Numbered from the stretch's first letter, positions 30,930-42,197 are shown. The stretch: 42,591 bases of DNA from Paracamarosporium sp. OC-R06-R3 (GCA_019828545.1 JACVRA010000453.1:1-42591), one strand, 5' to 3'. The notes: generated by a model from the sequence alone, not told the origin. Numbers and translations are program-made.

Positions 30930-33309
30930 ATGCGCATTTCATCGTTCAGCATCTTAAGTGGCCTGGCCAGCCTCGCTGCCAGCGAGTCGACCTTTACCCC
31001 GGCACGCCCTCCGTCTCTCCCTTTGGCAGTCAAGAGTCCCTACCTCAGCACGTGGTTTGCGACCGGAAAGAATGGTGGCAACGGAGGTTATCTACCCGGT
31101 CAATGGCCGACATTTTACACGTACGTTGGTCGGCCCTTCCCTATCAAGCTTCAATCTAACGTCTGTATAGCGGCCAGGTTGTAGCGTGGACTGGACTCAT
31201 CCGTGTTGACAACAAGACTTTCACCTGGCTTGGAGCCCCTGATGTTGACAGTGACCTTGCGAACCAGACCGCCTTCGAGTACACCAGCTCCAAGAGCATC
31301 TTCACAATCGACGTCGACGACAAGGTCACACTAAAGGCTAGCTTCATCTCGCCGCTCACCCCGAAAGATCTCCAGCGCCAGTCTTTGATCGCCTCATACC
31401 TTTCCGTCGAAGTCACGTCTAAGGACGGCTCTGACCACGATGTTAAGCTGTACACTGACATCTCAGCTGGTAGGTGGTCATGACAAAATATCCGATGACC
31501 AGGTTCCGTATAGCGAGCTACTCTAGGTTGCGCCACGAGTCACCGACTGTACGGGAACTGGTCGTTGGTGTAGTATCGTGTTTGAAACATGTACTAATCT
31601 GGAGTAGAGTGGATCTCAGGTGACCTTAACGCGGTAGCACACTGGGACTATGATACGACCGGCAATCTTTCATACCACAAGCTTTGGAAGCAGAACCAAC
31701 AGCCTTTCAATGAGGTCAACGATCGTGCTGAGTGGGGCAACATCGTAAGTCGTTTTGGTGCGGTTAGACGAGAAACAAGCTAAAAGTCCATAGTACTACA
31801 CGACTGATACCACAGATGGCTTGACTTACCAGTCTGGTTCGGATCAAGACGTGCGCAGTGCTTTCGTTTCCAACGGAAAACTTGCCGACTCTAAAGATAC
31901 CAACTTCCGCGCCATCAATTCAGACTGGCCCGTGTTCGGCTACGCACTCGACCTTGGTACTGTAGGAGAGCAGGCAGCAACTACCCTGTTCTCGATTGGT
32001 CTTTACCAGGAAGAAGCCATTCAGTTCCTTGGAAAGGACGGTGATACCGTTTTGCCGTCTCTCTGGAAGAGCTACTTCAGCGATGATGTTGCTGCCCTCT
32101 CGTTCTTCCATGCGGACTTCTCCGAGTCGAACGAGCTCACATCTGCATTCGATGATCAGGTTGAGAAGGACTCGAAAGCCGCTGCGGGTGACGATTACGC
32201 TGTCCTCACGACGCTTGCTGCTCGCCAGGTTCTGGGAGCTACTCAGCTGGTCGGTACCCAGGACACGCATTACCTGTTTCTCAAGGAGATCTCCTCGAAC
32301 GGCAACACCCAGACAATCGATGTGATATACCCTGCGACGCCTTTCTTCTACTACGCCAATCCAGAACTTGTCAAGCTGTTGCTCGACCCGCATTTCGAGA
32401 ACCAGGAGAGCGGTCATTACCCCAACAAGTGGGCTATTCATGATCTTGGGACGCACTATCCCAATGCAACGGGTCATGCAGATGGCAACGATGAGCACAT
32501 GCCTGTTGAAGAGTGCGGCAACAACATCGTCATGGGTAAGTACTCACACCCTGTGTAGGTTGTATCGATGAACTAGTCGGATGCTGATATGGCGAACAGT
32601 GTTGAAGTATGCTCAAACCGCGAGTGACACGGACTACCTCAAACAACACTACACCATCCTCAAGCAGTGGGTTGAGTACCTCGTTGAGGACAGCCTCTAT
32701 CCGTCTGAGCAACTATCAACCGACGATTTCGCTGGTCACCTGGCCAACCAGACTAACCTTGGCCTCAAAGGTATCATCGGCATTGCAGCCATGGCGGAGA
32801 TCTCAAAACTTGTTGGCGAGGACGGTGACGCGGATAACTACACCTCTATCGCAAAGGACTACATCGCCAAGTGGGAGGACCTCGGCGTGAACTCCACCGC
32901 CAGCCCGCCTCACTCTATGCTTAACTACAACAACGGCTCCACCTACGGCCTTCTGTACAACCTCTACAATGACAAGCTCGTCGGCACGAACCTTGTCCCT
33001 CAGCACATCTACGACGACCAGTCCGATTTCTACCTTACCGTTGCAAACGAGTACGGCGTAGATCTCGACACGCGTAACAAGTTCTGGACCAAGGGTGACT
33101 GGGAAATCTTCTGTGCTGCCATCGCCAAAGAAGAGACGCGCGACATGTTCATCAGCAAGTATGCCAAGTGGGTGAATGAGACGCCGAGTCCTAACGCGTT
33201 CTCCGACCTGTACATGACCAACAATGGCGACCAGACGCCCATAAACTTTAGGGCGCGACCTGTAGTAGGAGGCGTGTTCGCGCTGCTTGTGCTGGATGGC
33301 GATTCGTAA
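30930..33309 (+). CDS. gtaA: secreted glutaminase GtaA
   Basis: Five exons: 30930-31120, 31171-31469, 31608-31744, 31794-32535 and 32600-33309, giving 692 residues, the usual length for the fungal GtaA family. The enzyme hydrolyses L-glutamine to glutamate and ammonia outside the cell. A signal peptide (MRISSFSILSGLASLAAS) is followed by FTPARPPSLPLAVKSPYLSTW, the typical mature start. Family landmarks include WTGLIRVD, WISGD, HWDYDTTG, NWPVFGYALDLG-like SDWPVFGYALDLG, FFYYANPEL, WAIHDLGTHYPNATGH, MPVEECGNNIVM, NLGLKGIIGIAAMAE and KFWTKGDWEIF. Many N-glycosylation sites are present (e.g. NKT, NQT, NLS, NAT, NST). Introns are 50, 138, 49 and 64 nt. Identification is confident; such genes often respond to nitrogen source, though I did not identify regulator sites. 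Confidence 0.95.
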
Positions 33310-33796
33310 GTGTTGTGTTTGTGTCTTGTTGGTGTAAGACTGGTGGGTAGAAGGAAGGAGACAGTGAGCGGTGTGATAGATGGTGGTGCACTGCACTGAT
33401 GACTTATGATCCTATAATGATACCATTAATTTCTCTTCTTCATACATGTTCGTTTGCCGCTGGTGATGGTTATACGTCGTTCGTATGAAGTAGCTCGTGA
33501 TTTCGTACTTGTCTACAGTAACAGAGGTAATGCTGATTCAGTGGCTTGGAATTGGTCCGGCTCGACTTAGAAACCAAACATGTTACACAAACGAGATCAC
33601 AATCCTGGAACTTCTCGCAGGTGTATTGCTGAATGGTATCATTGACATCTAAACCAATCGCCTCGCCACACAGGCAACATACTTCCGCCCCCCACCAATT
33701 TTGCCTATCCACTATCCATCAGATGATCCTACATAAACGCCAAAGCGCCGACACATGCTTAGTATACCTGACTAACTACGCAGACCTTCTCCATCT
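33310..33796. other. convergent 3' region of gtaA and ebp2
   Basis: Both neighbours end into this gap. On the minus strand, 33470-33712 reads through a short frame with CCLCGEAIGLDVN, CEKFQDCDLVCVTC and CYCRQ (several CxxC pairs), which could be a chance or decayed zinc-finger piece. No start or splice context supports a gene. Confidence 0.4.
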
Positions 33797-35130
33797 CTAC
33801 TTCGACTTCATCCTCCGGCTCTTACCCGGCCTCTTCGCCGCACCGCCCACCTTGCCCTTCATCTTCTTATGTGAGAAGCCGCGGCCGTCTGCGCTTGACA
33901 TAGCGTCGTTGCTCTTCGCGTGCCGCTTCTTCCCACCGAAGCCGTACTTCTCGTTCTTCTTCTGGCGCTTGAAGTTGCCGCCACCCTCGCCGCGACGCTC
34001 GGGCTTGTCGGTCTTGTCCAGCTCGACGTCGAAAAGATCTTCTTCGTTGGTGTTGCTTAGTTCGGCGCCGGAGCGTTCTATTATGTTGTTAGTCTTTGCT
34101 CGTGGAATCAAACCGAGATGGAACAAGGATGAATGTATGGAAGGATGGATGAAAAACACGTACTCCTCTTCAACTGATTAATCTTATCGAGCGTATCGCG
34201 CTTCTCCTTCGCCCTCTCCTGCAACTTCGCAACCTGGACCTGCTTCCCGAATTTCTTGAGGTCGCGCTGTTTTCTTGCTTCGGCCGAGGCCTTCTTCCCC
34301 GCCGCCTCGTCCATGAGCTTCTGCTTGATCTTGCCCATGTGCTCGTCGCTCTTGACCATCTCGGCGAAGTAGTCTGCCGGCCGCGAGAACGGGGCGCCCT
34401 CTTTCTTGAGCAGGCCCCGCGCGTCTTTCACCGCGGAGAGCGCTTGTTTGTAGAATGCGAGCTCGCGGTTGAGGTCGTCGTCTGCGTCTGCGATCTCGAC
34501 GTCTTCGTCGGTCGTAAGCGACATGTATTCTGAGAAGGCGAGCTTCGAGTAGGGGAGTTTGATGCGGTTGAGGGCGGCGGTAAGGGCAGAGGTGTTGTTG
34601 ATGGTGAGCCGCTGGTGCGGTATGATGTCTGCTTTGTCTTCGTCGGCGAGCGACTCGATGTCAGAGAGGGCGATGTCATCTTCGTCGTCTTCCGCTTCAT
34701 CGTCGTCCTCCTCATCGTCGCCGCCCGCGCCCAATGCTTCTTCCTCCGAGTCTTCTTCGTCATCTCCGCTGACGTCGCTTTCGCTGTCCTCAAGGCGCGA
34801 GAGATCGAATGCGGGGCCCTCCTCTAGATCATCATCGTCGTCGCTGGCGTCCCCTTCCTCGCTGTCGTCCGTCTCCCATTCAGGCTCTTCCGCCGCCGCC
34901 GCAGCTTTCACGCCGTTCGCCTTTCCCTTATTCGCCTTTCCTTTGCTCTTTGCTGGGGCCTTCTCCTTTTGCTCTAGAGCAATGCCTCCCTCTTCTACCT
35001 CATCGTCCTCTACCGGCTTTTTCTGTTCTTTTCGCTTGCGCGCGTCTTTTTCCTGCTTGCGCTGCTTCTCGAGCTTGATGTTGCGGCCTTTCTCGTTGTC
35101 GAGCGCGGTTTTGAGTTTGCTGCGGGCCAT
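33797..35130 (-). CDS. ebp2: rRNA-processing protein Ebp2
   Basis: Two exons on the minus strand: 35130-34164 and 34077-33797, giving 415 residues. Ebp2 is a nucleolar factor for 27S pre-rRNA processing and 60S assembly. The N-terminal half is basic (1-80), then strongly acidic (about 85-170, long D/E runs). The conserved domain follows from ~175: ALNRIKLPYSKLAFSEYMSL, DEDVEIADADDDLNRELAFYKQ, then FSRPADYFAEMVKSDEHMGK and AEARKQRDLKKFGKQVQVAK. The tail, coded by exon 2, is Lys/Gly/Arg-rich (KRQKKNEKYGFGGKKRHAK, RRMKSK) as in other members. The intron is 86 nt (GTACGT to ATAG) and splices to LKRKRSGAEL. Identification is confident. Confidence 0.95.
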
Positions 35131-35467
35131 GTTGCAATCGTAGTTGTATGAATCGAATCGAGACGAATGCGACGATTGCGTATAGGAAATGTGTCGCGCG
35201 TAGTTTGTAGTTCCAAAATTCGAGCTCGAAATCTTGGCGCAAAGAAAGTTCTGCCGGGGCTAGCGGAAGGCGGTGTGGAGCTGGGAGCAGCCGAGGCGCA
35301 TCACGTGGCATTTCGACGTCTAAGCATTCACTGTTTCTGCGGGACTACAGTACGCTGCTACCCCTGTGTTGTAAGGAACTTATTGCTTCCTCTGCATATT
35401 ATTACGCAGGAAGCTGTGCGCTACGGGCGTTGACCTTTTCATCGGACTCTCCAAACATCATACCACC
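35131..35467. promoter_or_regulatory. shared divergent promoter of ebp2 and the HSBP1-like gene
   Basis: The 337 bp between two start codons pointing apart must hold both promoters. No clear TATA box or other named site was recognised. Confidence 0.55.
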
Positions 35468-35808
35468 ATGTCAACACGCCCCTCAGCCGACCGCTCCACA
35501 AGTGACGGCTCGGTACGCATACCCTTGATGCTCTCACCACATGCTAACGAAGCACTATTAGGCTCTGAACTCGAGCACTGACAGCTCGACAGAGCTTCAA
35601 CAAGTCGTAGACGACCTTCTGACACAACTTCAAAGCAAGTTCACCAACGTTAGTAGCGAGTTGCTTGCAAAGAGTGAGTTGATATGCTAGCTAGCGAAGA
35701 TAGAGAGTTGACAAAGATGCAGTGGAGGACATGTCGCGGCGGCTGGATAATCTTGAGGCTACGATTCAGACTGGGGAGGGGAGCAAGGCTTCTGGGTCGA
35801 GCAAATGA
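35468..35808 (+). CDS. heat shock factor-binding protein 1 (HSBP1)-like
   Basis: Three tiny exons: 35468-35512, 35562-35673 and 35723-35808, giving 80 residues. Human HSBP1 is a 76-residue coiled-coil protein that binds the trimerisation domain of HSF1 and dampens the heat-shock response. It is also related to WASH-complex assembly. The shared core is visible: ELQQVVDDLLTQLQSKF, then SSELLAKMEDMSRRLDNLE, with the heptad pattern and DDMSxRxDxLE-like motif of the family. The N-terminus is Ser/Thr-rich. Both introns are 49 nt with GTACGC and GTGAGT donors; CTAAC marks the first branch site. The gene is too small to show in a simple long-frame scan. It is divergent from ebp2. Confidence 0.88.
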
Positions 35809-36280
35809 GCTGCCAAGGCTTTTAGGCTTTTCTATGAGTTGTAGTAGGGATCACTCTGTTGTCGTGAGGGCTGTTGGGGTCGATTCTTACGTTATGTTTC
35901 TGTTGCTCTGGCGTTATAGGATAGATCACGAAAAGGCGTGTCACGCTCTCGGATATAGTAACAGCTATCCGAAGCACATGTATTGAGGGTTGGAAGAATG
36001 GCAGCAAATACGTATTTTGAATGATATGAATACGTTATACATCTCGTCGTAGGCACACCAATCTATCAAGGAAGAATGCTCCAAGATCAACACTATATCA
36101 ACATCCCCCGGGATAGTACCGCTGGATCTTAGCTTTCGGTACAATTAAATCGTCCTTGAATGCGACTTAACGCCGTCATTTATCATGCCATGTACCATGG
36201 TAATCGTTATGTCTTTTCCGTTGTCCCGTGTCTCTGATTTTGTACCGGCGGTATCACAGAATCACCTTATCCCTGTTCAT
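35809..36280. other. convergent 3' region, no gene seen
   Basis: Between the 3' ends of the HSBP1-like gene and the PDI gene. No coding signal; probably the two 3' untranslated regions. Confidence 0.5.
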
Positions 36281-37424
36281 TTACAATTCGCTCTTCTCGT
36301 CCTCCTCAGCCTTGGGAAGGAACTTGCTCAAGATGTTGCTCCTGCTCACCAAGTCGTCAAGCTTCTCAGCAGCAAGATTGCCCTTGCCGATGAGGCCCTG
36401 CAACCGCTTGTACTCCTTCTCGGCATAGCCCTCGTTCTTGCTGCTCTTCTCAAACACCTTCACGTAATACTGCGCGTACTTGTCCTTGAGGCTTTCGGCG
36501 ACCTTCTTCGCCTCCTCCAGGCCGCTTGCGTAGGCGCCCTTGGACTTGGAAACGATGGTGTCGAGGGCTTCGATGGTGCCACCAGCAGCATTAAGACCGC
36601 CGCCGACAGCACGGTATGTACCAGCGTTGGTGTTGAGGAAGTCAACGAAGTCAGCCTCGGCGCGAGCGCCTTCGTAGGGAAGAGGCTCGGTGGTGCCCTT
36701 CTTGAAGTACTTGATGGTGGGGTACGAGGAGACACCTTGCTCTGAGGCAAGGGCTTTGCTGTTCTCGGCTTCGGCGTCAACCTGAGCAATAAGAACACCC
36801 TGCTCGCTGGCGAAAGTGTTGGCGAGCTGTTCCCAGGTCGGCTTGAGGTTCTTGCAATCTGTATACGTTAGCATCCTCTACTTCAACATGCTTATTTTGC
36901 AACGTACGTCCACACCAGGGTGCCGTGAAAGCAACAAGCACATCCTGATCCTTTCCAACCTTCTCCTTGAAGCTCTGGTTATCCAGAATCACCACATTAC
37001 TAGGCAGCTTCGCCTTGACCTTAGCTCTTACACCGCTTTTCTCCTGCACGAACTTCTGTAGACTGTCGAGGTCTCGTCCGCTGTCATATTCCTTTGGTGT
37101 ATCGCTCTTTCCATCGAACCACTTCAGTGTAGGGAAGCCCTGTACGCCGAACTTCCTTCCCAGATCCTTATGAGCATCCGCATCGACCTTCGCAATGGTG
37201 ACCTTGTCCTTCGCGTGTAAGTAGTTTGTGGCGAGCTCTTCGTATACGGGCGCAAGGTTCTTGCAGTGTCCGCACCATGGGGCGAAGAACTCTACGAGAG
37301 CGGGCTTGCCGGACTTTAGCACGACATCGTCGAAGTTCTTGGGCGTGAGCTCGAGGACGTTCTCGGCGGAGACGAAAGCCGGCAGCAGCGCGATGGCTAC
37401 CGGTAACAGGCGATTGAAAAGCAT
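36281..37424 (-). CDS. tigA: ER protein disulfide isomerase, TigA type
   Basis: Two exons on the minus strand: 37424-36908 and 36858-36281, giving 364 residues, the size of fungal TigA/ERp38 proteins. It forms and rearranges disulfides in the ER lumen. A signal peptide (1-20, ending VSA) leads to two thioredoxin domains in tandem. Their active sites are CGHC 51-54 (FFAPWCGHCKNLAPVYEEL) and CGHC 171-174 (FTAPWCGHCKNLKPTWEQL); the second is split by the intron. Each domain has its cis-proline motif (GFPTLKWF and SYPTIKYF). A helical C-terminal D domain (about 270-350) follows, as in ERp29-type proteins. The protein ends in KSEL, a weak variant of the HDEL/KDEL retrieval signal. The intron is 49 nt with CTAAC branch. 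Identification is confident. Confidence 0.94.
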
Positions 37425-38045
37425 TTTGGTATGTTGCGAAGCTCCAAGGGCGATTGGGGCCTCAGGTTGTTGTTGTTATAGTAGTGGGAGCTGGAGCTGG
37501 AGCTTTTGATGTTGGTGGTGCGGGCAAGTGGCAGAGGTCTTGGCAGTGGACACCTTGCGTCAAATATGGGATTGATAATCGGCGGTCGACCTGAGATATG
37601 AAACCAATAAGCGGCAGATGGATTTCGAGGCGTCTGTGGATCAACGGAAGCCCTTGGGAGGCCTTTCCACGTAAGATGTTCTATGAACGGCGACTGAGCA
37701 GGTGCTCTTTCACGGTAAGGGCATGTGCAAAAGTAAGCTATAGCTCTAAATGTAGTCGTGCCTAGCTCTTTGCTTTGGAAACTAAGAGTATTCTTTGAGG
37801 ATTCAACAAAATACAGCGTCGGATGGAATGTTTAATGACGGTGTATTGCCCTGTGATATGTATGACAACAATCAACTGTCCTAGACTGTTGACCTAGAAC
37901 TATAATTCAAACCGAATGCATGCCAGTCCTTCCCATGGGTATCAAACTATTTCTCAGACAAGCACTCAACTGCTGTCCAGAGCTAATCCTCAAGTCCACC
38001 GCTGAAACCGCAAAAACCCGCGCGCCCGACGATATCGCATGCATC
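37425..38045. other. promoter region of tigA / 3' side of thioredoxin gene... intergenic
   Basis: Both neighbours are on the minus strand, so this is the tigA promoter. The thioredoxin gene lies further right and ends at 38046. No coding frame is convincing. I did not find a clear unfolded-protein-response element. Confidence 0.45.
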
Positions 38046-38510
38046 CTAATTCAATGACATCTTCCAGTTATTCCCACCCGTCATGCCATAGCTCCCACTG
38101 ACCGTCTTCTCATCCTCAACCTTCTTCTCCTCCACCTTTGTTTCCACTTTCGCAGCCGGCTTCTCCTGAGCCGATGCACTTTTCACATCCGCTGTGATCT
38201 TCTCGACACTCCGCTTCAACGCCGGTGCATTTGCGCTTTTGATCTCCTCAATCTTCTTGCCATCCTTGAATATCAGGAAGGTCGGTACAGCGGAGATCTG
38301 GTATTGCGCAGCGAGTTCGCGTTGCTCATCGATGTTGATTTTGACGAAGGCGACTTTGCCAGGCACGGAGTTGGCTTTCGATAGCTGCTCGTAGACGGGC
38401 GCGATGGCTTTGCAGGGCGGGCACCAGGTTGCGAAGAAGTCGGCGATGAGGTAGGTATGGCCGTTGGCAAAGGTGCGGAAGTGTAAGGGTGCGCTTATTT
38501 CGGTCACCAT
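38046..38510 (-). CDS. thioredoxin with charged C-terminal tail
   Basis: Single exon, 154 residues. One thioredoxin fold (about 1-105) has active site CPPC (30-33) in ADFFATWCPPCKAIAP, and the cis-proline motif AVPTFLIF. Classical thioredoxins have CGPC; CPPC is seen in some fungal cytosolic ones and shifts the redox potential. The tail (about 108-154) is Lys/Glu/Ala-rich (KPAAKVETKVEEKKVEDEK) and ends GNNWKMSLN, an extension beyond the usual ~105 residues. There is no signal peptide, so cytosol or nucleus is likely. The role is general dithiol reduction with thioredoxin reductase. It neighbours the tigA PDI gene, but the two are separate transcription units in different compartments. Confidence 0.9.
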   Translation of the reverse strand: MVTEISAPLHFRTFANGHTYLIADFFATWCPPCKAIAPVYEQLSKANSVPGKVAFVKINIDEQRELAAQYQISAVPTFLIFKDGKKIEEIKSANAPALKRSVEKITADVKSASAQEKPAAKVETKVEEKKVEDEKTVSGSYGMTGGNNWKMSLN

Positions 38511-39398
38511 TTTGCGGGGTTACGCTGTGAAGAGGGGTCGGTTTGACGAGGTTTGCCAACTGCGATAGGTAGGCGGGATAAAATCTATTCGAAATCCTAC
38601 GTGAGCTGTGTTCATCAGTGAGGATGTTTTACAGTATAACACGATCAGTTGCACGGTTTTATACAACTGGCTCGATGGCGCAATCGCGTAGAAGCTTCTA
38701 CTATGATTTGCGTGGGCTGAGGAAGTTGACGATGAACGTTAGGGTCTGGGCTAAGGCTCATTAGTCATCGCTCCCGTAGTACAGATCGATTGCGGTACCC
38801 AACTCTCCAATCTACTACTTCAAATGAGAAACACCAGAAACGTCCCTATGATAGAACTTTTGCAGTTACATCCGTGTTTGTGTGGCTTTAGAAATGGTAC
38901 ATGCACAGGCCGTGCAGTACGATGCATGAAGGTTCCATCTATTAGTCTTTGCAGAGCATATACCGGGTAACCCACACAGTACACGTGGGTATACTCAAGT
39001 AACACATACTACGTTGGTGAATGGTGTTCTTGCTCCATTGTACGTTTCTAAATCATTGTGCACCTCTGTTGGCTTAATGAAGCAAGCAGCTACTGACAAG
39101 CAATCCTCATTCACACTCGGCATTCGTTGTGTTTGCCGCTCCGAGATTACACATCACTACTACATCGTCACATCCATTTTCATACATGTCAGCGTTGCAG
39201 AGTAACGAGCATGCAAGATCTGGCGGTCTTTTGTACCAGGGAGCGTAGTCAAGAAACGCAGTTGGTGACATGGCCCTGCTTGAACATCATGCCTTATGGA
39301 TGAGGCGACACAACCAGCATTTTCACAATTAACTCTACTGCGTCGCATGATTCGACTGTATGCGGCATGACACCTACCTTTCCTTATCGGACGGGTGT

Positions 39399-39435
39399 TG
39401 TCCCACCTTGTTTTTTACAAGGCTCTTTTGGGACA
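39399..39435. repeat. two-segment hairpin
   Basis: Outer arms TGTCCCA (39399-39405) and TGGGACA (39429-39435), inner arms CCTTG (39406-39410) and CAAGG (39418-39422), with a T-rich loop and a six-base bulge. It may be chance or part of an old repeat. Confidence 0.6.
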
Positions 39436-40098
39436 CATCCCCTTATACGGTAATTCGTATCAGCATCTCCACCCCGTGGTGGGATGATCTTCTACCGGTC
39501 CCCACTGTGGATAGAAGCTCGAACTTCGGGGCCCCATACTCCCTATCCGCGACGATCGTGAAGGTTAAATTGGATCAACATTGAGCAGCGCCGTACTTTC
39601 TAATTATGATTGCTTTTCAGCTCCCTAAATGCACGCGCGTAAATACGTCGAGGAACAGCATTCACATGCACTTTATCGGTCATCGGCCTATATACCGGTC
39701 GTTTTCTAGAAGAGCATAACAGGCAAGGCTAGCTTCCATGAAACGTGCGCCGTTTGGACTGATGCAGAATCTTGGCATTCGGCAACTCCCAAGCCTGTCA
39801 CGGCACTTCAGCCCTGTCACTCTGTCAAAGCGTAGGCGGCTGAAACCTTTTTGCTTCTTGTTGATCAAATACTCCTGGAGTAGCGCGTTCTCATCGATGT
39901 TTCGAGCCAGTGGGACATCCATCATTGCCTGGATGCCGTATTTGATATGACCTTTCAGATGTCACTTCAACACTAAGAGCTGGTCTCGACTTTCATTTAC
40001 GAGTATTCCTTTTCAGAATTTTTGTTCATTCTCTTTTCTTAGTATTCTATTCGTCGGGCTGCTGGCAGTCCTCTTTTTATTTCACTACATTCATTTCC

Positions 40099-40106
40099 TA
40101 TAAATA
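40099..40106 (+). promoter_or_regulatory. TATA-like element beside the MFS start
   Basis: TATAAATA ends only 7 bp before the ATG at 40114. If it is the working TATA box, transcription would start inside the first exon. The in-frame ATG at 40144 (residue 11) could then be the true start. Confidence 0.35.
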
Positions 40107-40113
40107 CTACAAC

Positions 40114-42197
40114 ATGGGTCTCGGCGTTTTAGACGATCCCCATATGGCCTCGCCGCCTGGTACCTACACTATTGGCGCGAAAGAGTCCGGTAGGTATCCC
40201 CTATCGATTCATTGTCCGTTATTGATGTCCGCATACAGAGGACCAAATGAAGGATAGCTCACTGAAGCGCGACGGCGACATAATTCTTCAACCACAACCT
40301 TCGGACGATCCAAATGATCCGCTTAATTGGTAAGACCATGTGATAACGTATTTGCGTCTTAACTAATATGAGCTAGGTCTCGAGCTTGGAAAGGTACCAC
40401 ACATAGTAGAAAATAGCTAAAGGCAACTGCTAATAGATTTCCAGAGTCCATAATACTTATCCTTGCTTTCGCTTCTGGCGTCACTACTGCGTGAGTGGCT
40501 ATGGAATTCAGTATATCGATCTGGATTACTAACTCATTCAGCCTTGGTCCAATGGGTAAGTCTGGCTTTACGCACATCATCTATCCTGATACCAGTTCAT
40601 TGTATCGTAAAGTAGCTATGAACGTATATTTCAGTGACACTCTGGACTTCTTGAGAGTCGAAGATAGCACAGCACCTGCCAGTCACTCAGCTACTGACTC
40701 ATACTACGTCTGTAGTCACACCTGGCCTTCAAGTTATCGTAGCAACGTACAACGTATCTATTGATCTCGCATCGAGTCTGATCATTGGATTTTTCGCTTT
40801 TTGGATCGGCGCTACTACATTTTGTACGTTCAGTCTGACGGAGCTTCGTTCCTGCGAATCAACAAAGCGCTAATGTGTCCAGTCACTGCATCCGGGGCTA
40901 ACATATGGGGCAAACGACCTTTCCTATTCATTTCAGCTGTGGTGCTGTTCCTAACATGTCTCTGGGGCCAAATGATTGGATCAGTTCATGTAAGCACTCC
41001 AACAACATCAAGATCGTAGTCTTACGAGTAAAGTCGTTCCCGCAACTCGCTGCCATGCGAATTATACAAGGTATCGCGTCAGCACCGCTTGAGACGCTTG
41101 TCACATCGACCGTTTCCGATTTGTTCTTCGTTCACCAAAGAGGCACCCGTCTTTCTATCTGGGGCATGATGCTAGCTTCCGGCGTCTTGCTTGGTCAAAC
41201 AATTTCTGGTGCTATCATTCAGAACCTTAGCTTCGAGTCAACTTTCGGTATTTCAGCCATCATGTACGTCCCAATCTTGGTCGGTCTTTACTTTGTCGTG
41301 GTAGAGACGACCTACAACGGTCCTCGCAATGGAGAATCTAAGGTCCAGATCGAAGAGAAAGGGTCTTTCTTCGAAGTCGATACAACAGAGAAAGAGACCT
41401 ACCGTGACAAGTTGCGACTATTCCGCGGCCGCCTCTCACCGGAGTCATTTTGGAAAGGTGTATGGAAGCCGGTGCCGCTCATTGCCTATCCTGCGGTCCT
41501 ATTCTCAACGGTCGTCTACGGAACATATTTTACGTTCCTGTTGACTATTTCGGTCCTGGCGGTCACAGCACTCTCGCTACCCCCGTACAACTTGAATCCC
41601 GCACAGATCGGCCTTACGAACATCCCGCTTCTCCTCGTTGGATTCATCGGCTCACCCCTTTCCGGTTGGATGGCCGACTGGGCCGCTAAGTTTATGGCAC
41701 GCCGCAACAAGGGCGTTTTCGAGCCCGAGTTTCGACTTACCCTCATGCTCGTTGCCGTCCCCTTCGCTACCGTCGGCTTCATCGGTTTCGGCTACTCACT
41801 TCATAATGCTGCTTCCATCTATCAAGTCATGGCGTTCTTTTCAGTCTACTCGTTCTCCGTGCCATTTGCTTCGCAGGCCTCTCTCACGTACGTCATTGAT
41901 TGCCACCCTACCGATGCCAACCAGGCTTTCGTCACCATCAATTTCACAAAGGCGGTGTTCACGTTCTTGGCTACTACGTATGCAAATGGATGGATGATGC
42001 AGGTTGGCCCAAAGACGGTGTTTGTGGCGTTGGCTTTGATCAACTTGGGAGTTTGCTCGTTGACGATTCCAGCATACATATTCGGAAAGCGGTTTAGAAG
42101 CAAGGTGAGCATTTCGTCGATGCTTTATCATAGACTTTACTAATTATTATTCTGCTAGGTCGCACGTAGTAGCTTTGGGCAGAAGATGTCAGGATAG
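40114..42197 (+). CDS. MFS transporter, drug:H+ antiporter (DHA1) type
   Basis: Nine exons: 40114-40189, 40239-40329, 40377-40393, 40445-40490, 40542-40555, 40716-40823, 40883-40989, 41034-42104 and 42159-42197, giving 522 residues with consistent phases. It is a 12-helix plasma-membrane exporter of the fungal group with an N-tail ending in QPSDDPNDPLNW. Helix 1 reads SIILILAFASGVTTALGPM. Then YNVSIDLASSLIIGFFAFWIGATTF leads to the loop motif GANIWGKRPFLF, the usual place of the MFS A motif. RIIQGIASAPLETLV is the helix-4 motif region. A charged central loop (~270-315) has KETYRDKL. The second half has TNIPLLLVGFIGSPLSGWMADW. The protein ends KMSG. Exons 3 and 5 are 17 and 14 nt. Substrate unknown. 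Confidence 0.88.

Larger units (their letters stand above)
38511..40113. other. 1.6-kb region without a confident gene
   Basis: Between the divergent starts of the thioredoxin gene (-) and the MFS gene (+). It holds both promoters. Short frames on either strand (39680-39925 minus, 39738-39950 plus) have no family signature. A two-part hairpin sits at 39399-39435. Confidence 0.45.

Noticed and set aside
33470..33712. Cysteine-rich 80-codon frame on the minus strand after gtaA.
   Set aside because: Several CxxC pairs are visible, but the spacing fits no zinc-finger type I know and there is no splice or promoter context; noted only as possible relic.
34559..35143. Long + strand frame of almost pure serine opposite ebp2.
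   Set aside because: It is the mirror of the Asp/Glu-rich coding strand of ebp2.
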